Below are positions 43,642-52,173 of a stretch of 64,000 nucleotides of DNA, piece by piece. The stretch comes from Archaeoglobus sp. UBA234. Its GTDB lineage: Archaea; Halobacteriota; Archaeoglobi; Archaeoglobales; Archaeoglobaceae. Under the pieces are notes generated by a model. It had not been told where the DNA came from, did no database searches, and saw only the letters and a program-made list of their open reading frames with translations. Position 1 is the stretch's first letter; every line of letters starts with the position of its first letter. Location: the NCBI GenBank assembly GCA_002494625.1, contig DACH01000002.1:14337-78336 (forward strand). The letters run 5' to 3'. The translations under genes and the position numbers were made by a program.

Positions 43642-44337
43642 TCATCCCAATTCCAGATTTGCGACTATCTCTGCGATCTCAGTTCTCTCTATCCTCACAT
43701 TCCTTCCGACCTTCTCTCGTTTTACAAACCCCATATCCTCAAGCTTAGCAAGATGATGGCTAATCCTGGATCTCTCCTTAATGAATTTTTCATCTCCCTT
43801 GCTTATCCCGGGATTGAGCCTGAGAATTAGCTCATCCAAGGAATCTACTCCTCCATTGATGGCGTGTATGATTTCCATCTGCTCCTTAGGAGGGAACACT
43901 ATTGGAACCAATGGAATTTCCAGAATCTCCTCGATACCGATTTCGTTTTCGTTCTCGTCGTACTTCGGTATGGAGGTGATGATTTTCGAACCAGTTATGC
44001 AGGCTGAGATGTAAGCGGCGATGCTAACATTTCTGAGGGAGCCAGATGCGTTCAATAAGACATCGTTTCCTCTGTTTTTCTCCCTTTTTATTAATTCTAC
44101 AAGCTGTTTAACAGCCTTTAATGTGTTTTTCTTGTCTATTCTATCAATTTCAACATCATATACTGTTTCAAGCTCCCTTTTTAGCTCTCCAGCCAACCTT
44201 CTTACTGCTGGTTCAGCTGGTAGCTCTTGTTCACCAACCATAAGAATGATTTTGCCTACTGGCTCTTCTCTCAAGGCTCTTATTGATTCGATGAGTCTAT
44301 CTTTGGTTAAGCCAACGAAAACTACTTGTGTGATCAT
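43642..44337 (-). CDS. CARF-domain winged-helix regulator (Csa3-like)
   Basis: A 231-residue protein. The N-terminal Rossmann-like CARF domain starts QVVFVGLTKDRLIESIRALR and has the ligand-loop motif LLNASGSLRNVSIAAYISAC near residue 95. The C-terminal part is a MarR/ArsR-like winged helix (RISHHLAKLEDMGFVKREKVGRNV). Csa3 proteins bind cyclic oligoadenylates and regulate CRISPR loci, but no cas genes or arrays are seen here. It is divergent from the nuclease operon at 44419 and likely controls it. Confidence 0.83.
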   Translation of the reverse strand: MITQVVFVGLTKDRLIESIRALREEPVGKIILMVGEQELPAEPAVRRLAGELKRELETVYDVEIDRIDKKNTLKAVKQLVELIKREKNRGNDVLLNASGSLRNVSIAAYISACITGSKIITSIPKYDENENEIGIEEILEIPLVPIVFPPKEQMEIIHAINGGVDSLDELILRLNPGISKGDEKFIKERSRISHHLAKLEDMGFVKREKVGRNVRIERTEIAEIVANLELG

Positions 44338-44347
44338 AATAGTTGAT
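44331..44347. promoter_or_regulatory. Candidate operator at CARF regulator start
   Basis: TGATCATAATAGTTGAT overlaps the CARF regulator start codon. It resembles TGATCATTAGTTGAT at 44955-44969 with a two-base insertion. A small palindrome TATTCAGAATA follows (44350-44360). Shared sites suggest autoregulation plus control of the operon. Confidence 0.4.
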
Positions 44348-44418
44348 TATATTCAGAATACTTAAAACTTTTGTTCAAATTTAAGAAAATATTTAAGTGA
44401 TGAACTCCTGTAGGATTT

Positions 44419-44904
44419 ATGGTGGGTAAATACACAAGAATCATCGGTGAAAGACTGAAGGAGAAACTGGAAAAAGATTGTTATGAGGTCTTTTACGATC
44501 ATGGAGACCTGGAACACAGGATAGTCGCCTACTTCAAAGATTATTCAAGAAGGTACATATTGTCTTTTGTTGATATTGTGGTAGTAAAAGGTGATGAGGT
44601 AAAGATACTATGTGAGATTGAAGAGACATCATCCAACCCAAAGAAGGTTCTTGGTAATCTTGTGTCCATCTTACTGGCAGAGCAGCTGAGATATGGTAGA
44701 CTGGACTACTCTATAAGCTCTCCATACATTATTCTCGGGCTTTACGCTAAGGAGAAGGGAGTTAAACGCTATCAGGCAGAGAACATTCTGAATAGGTTTA
44801 GCGAGGTTTTTACTGCCGATCAGGAAAGAATAAAGTTAATCTTTGCTGAGGGTTTTGAGGAACTTGTAGATTCTGTTGAAAAGACAGTTTTGTCACTGAT
44901 TTAA
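44419..44904 (+). CDS. Possible PD-(D/E)XK-like protein of CARF cassette
   Basis: A 161-residue protein of no family I recognise. The segment SFVDIVVVKGDEVKILCEIEET has the D...E-x-E spacing on two beta strands that resembles restriction-type nuclease cores, followed by NPKKVLGNLVSILLAEQL with a lysine in a suitable place. This is a weak fold guess. It is the first gene of the plus-strand operon divergent from the CARF regulator, with a TATA-like AAATTTAAG upstream. Confidence 0.5.
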   Translation: MVGKYTRIIGERLKEKLEKDCYEVFYDHGDLEHRIVAYFKDYSRRYILSFVDIVVVKGDEVKILCEIEETSSNPKKVLGNLVSILLAEQLRYGRLDYSISSPYIILGLYAKEKGVKRYQAENILNRFSEVFTADQERIKLIFAEGFEELVDSVEKTVLSLI

Positions 44905-44954
44905 TGCATCATCACTTCCATTCCAAAACACTTTTACTTTTCACACTTGCTAAC

Positions 44955-45006
44955 TGATCATTAGTTGATAGAAAAATTTAAGTATAAGTAAACCAATCAA
45001 CTAATG
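44955..45006. promoter_or_regulatory. Inverted repeat flanking promoter of rmuC-like gene
   Basis: CATTAGTTGAT (44959-44969) and its exact reverse complement ATCAACTAATG (44996-45006) are separated by 26 bp that include the TATA-like AAATTTAAG. The sites bracket the promoter, a strong arrangement for repressor looping or a dimeric regulator, most likely the CARF-wHTH protein (inference). Confidence 0.55.
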
Positions 45007-45014
45007 GTGATTGC

Positions 45015-46043
45015 ATGTTGGAGGTAATCCTGTTTGTAGTTACAGCTATCCTTATCCTCTTCCTGATACTCAGGCAGAGGGCTATAGAAAGCCAGTTATT
45101 GAATTTTTATGCATGGGTTGATGATTTTTCCAACACGATTCCATCCATCGTTGAAGGATCCGTTGCAAAAACTTTCCAGAGTTCTGCAGGAGTGTTTGAG
45201 AGCCTCTTCTCTTCAGCGATAACAAAGAATGCAGATATTATAAAGGGAGCCTTTGCCACCTCGCTTAAGGAATTGGGGATCCAAGAGGATTTAGGGAAGT
45301 TAAAGGAGGCATCCAAAGATTTAAAGGGAATCACTTCCGATTTAAAGTCAATGTTCCAGATAAAGATGGAGAGAGCAAGGTTTGGAGAATTACAGCTTGA
45401 AACTTTGCTTAAGGATATATTTCCGAAGAACAGACTGCTTTTCCAGAGAAATATTGGTGCTGGGACTCCTGATGCCTGCATCCTCCTTGAAGACAACAGG
45501 CATCTCTGCATCGACTCCAAATTCCCCTTGGAGAACTTCAAGAAATACAGCGAAGCGGAGAATACAGATGAAAAAGAAAAATACTGGAGGGAATTTCTGA
45601 AGGATGTCAGAAGGCATGCTAAGGCGATAAAGGACAAGTATGTCGGAAGGGAGAACACAGCGGACTTCGCATTCATGTTCGTGCCCTCTGATGCTCTATT
45701 CTATCAGATTGTGTCTGAAGCTTCTGATGTGGCAGTTGAAGCCTCTAAGGATGGAGTCATCCTTTCCTCTCCATCAGTATTGCCTGCCTACCTTAATCTG
45801 GTTTCTGCAAGAATAAGGGCTGAAGAAATATCTGAGAAGGCTGAGGAGATCCAGAGGAAAATGAACACCTTTGGGAGTTATCTTGAGGATCTGGAAGACA
45901 AACTCACAACTTTATTCAGACATGTGAACAATGCTAACAATAACATTCCCAAGGTTCAGCAGTCCTTTGGAAGTTTGAAGGCTTACTATTCAAGCATTTG
46001 CAGATTAGAATCGGATGGGTCTAAAGTGGAGGCATTACAATGA
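45015..46043 (+). CDS. rmuC: RmuC-like nuclease-fold protein
   Basis: A 342-residue RmuC-family protein. It has the family's N-terminal membrane helix (VILFVVTAILILFLILRQR), a coiled-coil region (about 60-115), and the restriction-like core FGELQLETLLKDIFPKN, GTPDACILLEDNRHLCIDSKFPLENF (D and D-x-K), VRRHAKAIKDKY and FMFVPSDALFYQIV. Bacterial RmuC limits DNA rearrangement. Here it is the second gene of the CARF-linked operon and its ATG-TGA overlaps the next gene. Confidence 0.85.
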   Translation: MLEVILFVVTAILILFLILRQRAIESQLLNFYAWVDDFSNTIPSIVEGSVAKTFQSSAGVFESLFSSAITKNADIIKGAFATSLKELGIQEDLGKLKEASKDLKGITSDLKSMFQIKMERARFGELQLETLLKDIFPKNRLLFQRNIGAGTPDACILLEDNRHLCIDSKFPLENFKKYSEAENTDEKEKYWREFLKDVRRHAKAIKDKYVGRENTADFAFMFVPSDALFYQIVSEASDVAVEASKDGVILSSPSVLPAYLNLVSARIRAEEISEKAEEIQRKMNTFGSYLEDLEDKLTTLFRHVNNANNNIPKVQQSFGSLKAYYSSICRLESDGSKVEALQ

Positions 46044-47572
46044 AAATAACAGTTTTTGATGGAGCGAACACAATAGGAGGGAACAAGATATATATTGAAG
46101 AGAATGGTAGAGGGGTCTTTTTAGACTTCGGGATGAACTTTGCCAAATATGGTAGATATTTCGCTGAATTTCTGAGTGAGAGAAGCACAAGAGGGATCCA
46201 TGACTTAATACATCTAAATCTGATCCCTAAACTCAACATTTACAGAAAAGATCTTATTCCATCGGATGTCGATGTTTCGCGCTATTTAAAGCCCAATGTG
46301 GAAGCTGTTCTTTTAAGTCATGCTCACATGGATCATTGCGGTTATATATCTCTGCTTTCAGAGAGAATTCCTGTTATCTCTTCTTCCATGTCCATAGCAA
46401 TTCTGAAGGCGATGAGAGATTCAGGATCATCAGGCATAGCTTCGGAGATCGCATACTATACTGAAAGGGTGCATGCAGATGATGACAGGATTCTGAAAGC
46501 AACCGGATATAAAATCCCCTACAGAGGGAGGGATTTTATCTGCACAGATGCTTTAGCAGACCAGCTTAGAGATTTTCTCTGCTATAGGCCAGGACAGGAA
46601 AGCAGGAACTCTAAATCGCTGGATCCCGGCAACATTTGCTCGATTGATGAATTTGATGCTTTCGAAGTGGAATGCTGTGAGGTGGATCACTCAATCTATG
46701 GGGCGAATGCCTACATTCTTCATGGTGATACGGCTATTGCTTACACTGGAGACATTAGACTGCATGGAAGATATGCTGAAAAATCGAGGAAATTCGTTAG
46801 AAAAGCAAAAGATGCGTCTATCTTGATAACAGAGGGAACAAGGGCTGGAGAAGTCGATGAAATGGTATCAGAGGAGGAGGTTTATCATAACTGTCTGAAA
46901 GCTGTGGAGGAATCCAACGATTTGGTTATAGCGGACTTCTCCCCCAGAAATTTTGAGAGGCTGGAAACTTTCATGGAGATAGCTGAGAAGACCTCAAGAG
47001 AGCTTGTTGTTACAGCAAAGGATGCCTACATGCTTCATGCGATGGAATGTGTTGATGGTGTTTGTAGATTGGAAAATGCAAGAATATACAAGGAGCTTAA
47101 GGAGAAAAAGGGAAAGTGGGAGCAGTTAGTTGTTGAAGATAATTGGGGAGATAGCTATCTGGATCCATTTGAAATCAGAAGGAATCCTGAGAAATACATT
47201 CTCTGCTTTTCTTACTATGATATGAAGCATCTCCTCGATATAAAACCTGAAAAGGGAGTCTACGTCTACTCCTCAACTGAAGCGTTTACTGAAGAACAGG
47301 AGTTTGATTTTCAAAGGCTTTACAACTGGTTGGAGGAATTTGGATTTAGAATCTATGGATTTGAGATTATGCTTGATAAAGGAAGAATGAAGCCAAAATT
47401 CATCAAAGGCTATCATGCCTCCGGACATGCATCACCAGATCATCTGAGATGGATGATCGAGCAAATTGATGCGGATGTGATTATTCCTGTGCATACGGAG
47501 AAGCCGGAGTGGTTTGTTGAGAACTTCAATGGTGTTCTTCTTCCTGAAAATTGTGAAAGTCTTTCATTTTGA
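46040..47572 (+). CDS. Metallo-beta-lactamase/beta-CASP nuclease (RNase J-like)
   Basis: A 510-residue protein with a complete active site: HAHMDHCGYI (motif 2), CEVDHSIYGAN (motif 3), YTGDIRLHGR (motif 4), and beta-CASP motifs A (ITEGTR), B (GYHASGHASPDH) and C (PVHTEKPEWF). An insert near 40-65 and 150-190 is longer than in typical RNase J. It probably cuts RNA or DNA using two zinc ions. Coupled by ATGA to the rmuC-like gene, and followed 13 bp later by the mini-FtsZ gene. Confidence 0.87.
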   Translation: MKITVFDGANTIGGNKIYIEENGRGVFLDFGMNFAKYGRYFAEFLSERSTRGIHDLIHLNLIPKLNIYRKDLIPSDVDVSRYLKPNVEAVLLSHAHMDHCGYISLLSERIPVISSSMSIAILKAMRDSGSSGIASEIAYYTERVHADDDRILKATGYKIPYRGRDFICTDALADQLRDFLCYRPGQESRNSKSLDPGNICSIDEFDAFEVECCEVDHSIYGANAYILHGDTAIAYTGDIRLHGRYAEKSRKFVRKAKDASILITEGTRAGEVDEMVSEEEVYHNCLKAVEESNDLVIADFSPRNFERLETFMEIAEKTSRELVVTAKDAYMLHAMECVDGVCRLENARIYKELKEKKGKWEQLVVEDNWGDSYLDPFEIRRNPEKYILCFSYYDMKHLLDIKPEKGVYVYSSTEAFTEEQEFDFQRLYNWLEEFGFRIYGFEIMLDKGRMKPKFIKGYHASGHASPDHLRWMIEQIDADVIIPVHTEKPEWFVENFNGVLLPENCESLSF

Positions 47573-47585
47573 GGTGATAATTTTT

Positions 47586-48071
47586 ATGAAAACAATCGCA
47601 GTAGTTGGTTCTGGAGGGGCTGGACTAAATATTGTTAACACATTCAAAAAAGAGTCTGAATACGAAAATGTAGATATTTATGTCGTCAATGATGAAAAGC
47701 GGGTTGATGATGTTGAATTTTACAAATTTAATCAAATTGATGGGCTTATCAAAGTATTGTCCGAGTACAATCATGTTATACTTACTGCCGGACTTGGTGG
47801 AAGGGGTGGAGATACAATCGTTAAGCTGGCAAACGAGTTGGATAACATTGAAGGTATTGTTGTGTGTAAGCCTTTCAGGGTTGAGAAATACAGGGTCGAA
47901 ACGGCTGAAGAACAAATAAAGTTGCTAAGGGGCAATGTGGTGTTGAAAAATTTAGATGAGTTGGTTGAGAAGATGCCTGATGCAACAATAAAAGATGCAT
48001 TCATGGCTTTTGATAGGGAAATAGTTGAAGAGATTGCCAAGATCATTCAAAGATTGATCCACTCCACGTAA
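47586..48071 (+). CDS. Miniature FtsZ-like GTPase-domain protein
   Basis: A 161-residue protein matching the N-terminal half of FtsZ. IAVVGSGGAGLNIVNTFKK is loop 1, VILTAGLGGRGGDTIVKLA replaces the GGGTGTG tubulin signature, and PFRVEKYRVETAEEQIKLLR and AFMAFDREIVEEIAKII align with the window's own FtsZ (PFRVERARIFKAEE and AFSVMDQLVAETIKGI). The T7 loop and C-terminal domain are absent, so a normal filament with GTP hydrolysis is unlikely. GAGGTGAT precedes ATG 47586. Last gene of the cassette. Confidence 0.75.
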   Translation: MKTIAVVGSGGAGLNIVNTFKKESEYENVDIYVVNDEKRVDDVEFYKFNQIDGLIKVLSEYNHVILTAGLGGRGGDTIVKLANELDNIEGIVVCKPFRVEKYRVETAEEQIKLLRGNVVLKNLDELVEKMPDATIKDAFMAFDREIVEEIAKIIQRLIHST

Positions 48072-48868
48072 AAATAAACCTGTTAACATTTGAATTGTCG
48101 GTGGATAGGATGAAAAATACACCCCAAATTATAAATAGAATTATTTAATAAAGGTTTTATTTTTACCGACGATGTGAACTTTTCCATCCTAAGGTAGACC
48201 ACTAGAAGCTTGCTGAGTGGAACAGCAAAGTTTAGCTCTACATCATGTTCTGTGTAAGTAAACGCTGTCTTATGCTAAAAGCCTCGAAAATGTATTTTTC
48301 AGCCTTCAATGGCTTTTCTTTGTCAAGAAAGTACTCATCCATGTATTCGAGAGACCTTGCATAGTCTTTTTCGTATTTCTTTGGGTTAAAAAATAAACGA
48401 CTTTTGTTCTATATAGAGTCACTTGATTAAACCTTCGAGGATGGTTTCTGGCTTGTTTATGTATGCTTTCAGGATGGGGGAGAGCTTTTTGATTAGTTCT
48501 TGCATGGGTTTTGTTTGGGTTTTAATCTTTAATTACCTCTATCTATCCCTAATCAACATTTACTGAAATTTTGTTTCTCTCGATGATTTCGAGTATTTGT
48601 AGCCAATTAGATTGAATGTATGTTTTTACATCATCTACTAACCAGTGGATCCAACTGATGTTAAGGGCCCTGGACTGCTGGATAAGCTTTCTCCAATGAA
48701 TTTGCCTAAGGAGCTTTTCCAAGGTTTACACGGTCAAGAGTGATGAGAAGAAGATCATGTCCGAGATACCTAAGAAGGTGAGTAGGCTTGAGGAAAGGAT
48801 TGGTTTAAACTTATTTCTCAAATGATGTGGAGTTAAGATTATAAAATGTGTGAATTCTATAGGGTGAC
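48072..48868. other. Gap with decayed coding fragments
   Basis: About 800 bp with no intact gene. The minus strand has a 57-codon frame (48549-48722, TTG start only) including ALNISWIHWLVDDVKTYIQS, a short frame MQELIKKLSPILKAYINKPE near 48425-48510, and a piece KKYEKDYARSLEYMDEYFLD near 48270-48380. The plus strand near 48725-48820 has KVYTVKSDEKKIMSEIPKKV. These look like eroded accessory genes between two islands. The iclR promoter (ATTATAAAATG) is at about 48838. Confidence 0.45.
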
Positions 48869-49645
48869 ATGGGAAAAGAAGAAATTTATGTAGGAAGTGT
48901 CATCAAAGCAATTGAAATCCTTTTCCTTTTCACAAAAAAGAGCGAATTAACGTTAACAGAAGTAACTAAAATGCTGAATATGGGAAAAAGCTCGGCGTAT
49001 AAATACCTAAATACCCTTGAATATCTTGGTCTTGTTGAGAGGAACCTGGATAATAAAAAATACAGGCTTGGAATAAAAATTCTTGAATTGAGTGGAGTGG
49101 TTTTGGAAAATCTAGATTTGAGAAGGATCGCAAAACCGTATCTAGAAGAGCTTGCAAAATTGTGTAACGAAACCGTACACCTTATGGTTGAACGGGATGG
49201 AGAAGGCATATATATTGAGAAAATAGATAGTCCAAGAGCCATAAGGATGTATTCTCAGATCGGGAAAAGATTGCCCCTGCATACAGGTGCTGTAGGGAAA
49301 GCATTACTGGCTTTTATGTCTGAAGAAAAAATTAACGAAATACTTAGCAAACCGCTAATCAGATTTACGCGAAATACAATCACTGACCCAGAAAAACTAA
49401 AAGAAGAATTCAAAAAAATTCGTGAAAGGGGTTATGCGATTGATAATGAGGAAGTAGAAATTGGTTTGAAATGTGTTGGAGCTCCTATTAGAGATTACAC
49501 AGGTAAGGTTGTTGCATCAATAAGTATTTCTGGTCCATCTACGAGATTTTCTGATACTAAAATGAGGGAATACATTGAACTTATAAAAGAATATGCAATG
49601 AAGATCTCAACTGCCTTGGGATACATGCCGTCAGAAAAACTGTAA
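48869..49645 (+). CDS. IclR-family transcriptional regulator
   Basis: A 258-residue regulator. The N-terminal winged helix is AIEILFLFTKKSELTLTEVTK then MGKSSAYKYLNTLEYLGLVE. The effector domain has LCNETVHLMVERDGEGIYIEKI, LHTGAVGKALLAFM and SISGPSTRFSD. IclR proteins usually sense aromatic or short organic acids. It precedes the catabolic operon on the same strand and probably binds the palindromes at 49709-49733 and 51200-51221. Confidence 0.92.
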   Translation: MGKEEIYVGSVIKAIEILFLFTKKSELTLTEVTKMLNMGKSSAYKYLNTLEYLGLVERNLDNKKYRLGIKILELSGVVLENLDLRRIAKPYLEELAKLCNETVHLMVERDGEGIYIEKIDSPRAIRMYSQIGKRLPLHTGAVGKALLAFMSEEKINEILSKPLIRFTRNTITDPEKLKEEFKKIRERGYAIDNEEVEIGLKCVGAPIRDYTGKVVASISISGPSTRFSDTKMREYIELIKEYAMKISTALGYMPSEKL

Positions 49646-49708
49646 TTACCATATCTATTGCTGAAATACAAATTTTTAGAGATTATTAACATTATTTTTC
49701 CACTGTCG

Positions 49709-49733
49709 TTTAGTTTACTATTAGTAAACTAAA
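49709..49733. promoter_or_regulatory. Perfect inverted repeat before benE-like gene
   Basis: TTTAGTTTAC, five bases, then GTAAACTAAA: a perfect 10-bp inverted repeat just upstream of a TATA-like AAATTATAAATATT (49746-49759). Likely the IclR-type operator for the transporter transcript. Confidence 0.6.
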
Positions 49734-49835
49734 GTTAAAAATAGTAAATTATAAATATTATTGATTTCCCAATCTCCATTGTTTATCAATTAGAACTTTG
49801 GTATCTAAATAGTGAACAAAAATGGAGGAAAAAAT

Positions 49836-51152
49836 ATGTCGAACGGTGGTTGGTTAAACTCCGTTTGGGAACCTGGTGTGGGGGTTAAAAAGGGATTAAG
49901 GGACTTACCAAAAAGTACAACATTTTCCACTGTTGGTATAGGACTTGCAGCAGCTTTATTTGGTTGTTCAGGACCTGCATTAATCATATATGAATCTGGA
50001 AAGCAGGCAGGATGGACGGATGCCCAAATAGCATCTTGGATTTTTTCTGTGTATTTCTTTGGAGCTCTTGTAGGCATAGTTTTATCTCTTAGGTGGAAAA
50101 AACCAATGAGTGGAGCTTGGACGATCCCCGGTGCTGCAATGCTGGGTGCAACTCTAGGTTACTTTTCACCGAATGAAGCTGCAGGGGCATATTTTGTAGC
50201 AGGATTGCTGGTTCTACTCATAGGTCTGACAGGACAGTTAAGTAAACTCATAAGGTTGATTCCAATACCAATCATGATGGGAATGATTACGGGTGTTTTG
50301 CTGAGATTTGGTATTGGTATCACAAAATCTTTAGTGGCATCACCAACAGTGGTTATCATTGCTTTATCTGCAGTTGCAATTGTTGAAGCACTCAGACGTC
50401 GTGGACAGTTAAAGTGGCTTCCAGGACCTCTTGCTGGAATAATAGTAGGTTTTATTGCTGCCTATTTTACAGGAAATCTCAACCTATCTGGGGTGACAAT
50501 TAGTTTTGCACAGCCTATCGTGTATTCACCAGAATTTTCTGCATCAGCAATACTCTCTATATCTATTCCTCTGGCTTTCATGGTACTCTTTGCTGAAAAT
50601 ATACAAGCAATAGGAGTTCTTATTGCTCAGGGTTATGATAAGATTCCAGAGAATACCAAAGTTCCAATCAATGGTATAGCTTTGTTGAGTGGACTTGGAG
50701 GTATTATTACATCCTTTTTCGGTGGACATAATGCTAACATCGCAGGACCGATGACAGCTATGTGCTCTTCTGATGAGGCTCATGAAGACCCCGAAAAAAG
50801 ATACGGGGCTTCTGTGTGGAATGGAATTTTCTTCGGATCTTTTGGACTTATAGCACCAGCAGCAGTATCAATTATAAATGCAATGCCAAGAGCTCTGATT
50901 GGATTTATTGCAGGAATTACAATGATCGGTGTCCTTCTTAGAGGATTCTATTCGTCATTTGGTGCCGAAGCAAAAGGAAAATTCCAGTGGGGTGCATTTT
51001 TCGCATTTGTTACTGGTGCTTCAGGTATAACCTTATTTAAAATCGGTGCTCCTTTCTGGGCTTTGGTCATAGGGTGTGTCATTTCACTCATTGTCGAAAT
51101 AGACGACTGGAAGTCATTGAGACAGACCTACAGAACTGATGCGGAAAGTTAG
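49836..51152 (+). CDS. benE: BenE-family organic-acid/proton symporter
   Basis: About 438 residues with about 12 membrane helices. It resembles benzoate transporter BenE: FSTVGIGLAAALFGCSGPALIIYE at the start, MGMITGVLLRFGIG in the middle, and the conserved GGHNANIAGPMTAMCSSDEAHEDPEKRYGA (about 304-333) with the EAHxDPxxRY signature. It probably imports the aromatic or related acid fed to the downstream enzymes. GGAGG lies before ATG 49836. Confidence 0.82.
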   Translation: MSNGGWLNSVWEPGVGVKKGLRDLPKSTTFSTVGIGLAAALFGCSGPALIIYESGKQAGWTDAQIASWIFSVYFFGALVGIVLSLRWKKPMSGAWTIPGAAMLGATLGYFSPNEAAGAYFVAGLLVLLIGLTGQLSKLIRLIPIPIMMGMITGVLLRFGIGITKSLVASPTVVIIALSAVAIVEALRRRGQLKWLPGPLAGIIVGFIAAYFTGNLNLSGVTISFAQPIVYSPEFSASAILSISIPLAFMVLFAENIQAIGVLIAQGYDKIPENTKVPINGIALLSGLGGIITSFFGGHNANIAGPMTAMCSSDEAHEDPEKRYGASVWNGIFFGSFGLIAPAAVSIINAMPRALIGFIAGITMIGVLLRGFYSSFGAEAKGKFQWGAFFAFVTGASGITLFKIGAPFWALVIGCVISLIVEIDDWKSLRQTYRTDAES

Positions 51153-51199
51153 ATGTGGCAAAACACTACCAAAAGATTTAAAAAACTATTTTTTTCATC

Positions 51200-51221
51200 A
51201 TTTAGAAACAGTGTTTCTTAA
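51200..51221. promoter_or_regulatory. Imperfect palindrome before aldehyde dehydrogenase gene
   Basis: TTTAGAAACAGTGTTTCTTAAA, with GAAAC/GTTTC core arms, sits between a TATA-like ATTTAAAAAAC (about 51177) and the GTG start. Its outer TTTA/TAAA resembles the 49709 operator, so it may be a second site for the IclR regulator. Confidence 0.45.
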
Positions 51222-51241
51222 AATAGAACAAAGGTGGTAAA

Positions 51242-52168
51242 GTGGAAAAGGTTGGAGTCGCAATTGTAGGGCCTGGAAATATCGGAACTGATCTTATGTA
51301 CAAAATACTAAAGAGAAGTAAGTATATGGACATTAGACGGGTGATAGGGATATTCCCCCCATCCAAATCAGAGGGGCTTAGACTTGCACATCAAAAAGGT
51401 ATTGACGTCGCCTGGAATGGAATCGATGGTGTAGTTGAAATCGCCGATGAAATAGATATTGTCTTTGAAGCTACCACCGCCAAAGCCCATCTCCAGAATG
51501 CTCCAATTTATAAAAAATTGGGGTTAGTGACAATAGACCTTACACCTGCAGCTGTTGGACCATATGTTGTTCCTGCTGTTAATATAGGTGAGCATTTAGA
51601 CAAGGATAACGTGAATATGGTTACCTGCGGAGGTCAGGCTACAGTACCGATAGTTTATGCAGTAAATAGAGTAAGCAGAGTTGAGTACGCAGAAATTATA
51701 TCAAGCATCGCAAGTAAAAGTGCTGGACCCGGAACCAGAAAAAATATTGATGAATTCACGCAAACTACTGCAAAGGCATTAGAGAAGGTTGGTGGTGCTA
51801 AGAGAGGAAAAGCCATTATAATTCTCAATCCTGCCGAACCACCGATAATCATGCAAAATACCATACACTGCATAGTCGAGGATATTAGCGAAAAAGAGGA
51901 AATATTACAGTCAGTATACGACATGGTAAAAACAATACAGCAATATGTTCCTGGATACGCCCTTAAGGTATCTCCTGTAGTTTTTGAAGATGAATTCCGA
52001 GTTACAGCTATTATACGTGTCATTGGTGAGGGAGATTACTTACCGACTTACGCAGGAAACTTAGATATTATGACGGCTGCAGCTGCAGCTACAGGTGAAA
52101 AATTTGCTGAGAAGATACTAAATGAGAGAGAAGTGTTAGATAATAGAGTTTTAGCCAAATCAAGGTGA
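51242..52168 (+). CDS. mhpF: Acylating acetaldehyde dehydrogenase
   Basis: A 308-residue enzyme converting acetaldehyde, CoA and NAD+ to acetyl-CoA. It has NAD fold VGVAIVGPGNIGTDLMYKIL, VFEATTAKAHLQNAP, the catalytic cysteine in NMVTCGGQATVPIVYAVNRV and KSAGPGTRKNIDEFTQTTA, all typical of MhpF/DmpF. GTG start with AGGTGG upstream. It normally forms a substrate-channelling complex with the aldolase, which follows at once here. Confidence 0.95.
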   Translation: MEKVGVAIVGPGNIGTDLMYKILKRSKYMDIRRVIGIFPPSKSEGLRLAHQKGIDVAWNGIDGVVEIADEIDIVFEATTAKAHLQNAPIYKKLGLVTIDLTPAAVGPYVVPAVNIGEHLDKDNVNMVTCGGQATVPIVYAVNRVSRVEYAEIISSIASKSAGPGTRKNIDEFTQTTAKALEKVGGAKRGKAIIILNPAEPPIIMQNTIHCIVEDISEKEEILQSVYDMVKTIQQYVPGYALKVSPVVFEDEFRVTAIIRVIGEGDYLPTYAGNLDIMTAAAAATGEKFAEKILNEREVLDNRVLAKSR

Positions 52169-52173
52169 TTTTG

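Noticed and set aside
43450..48868. tRNA-Ser 3' duplication as an attachment site for the CARF island
   Set aside because: I searched the gaps by eye for the T-arm/acceptor sequence and found no second copy.
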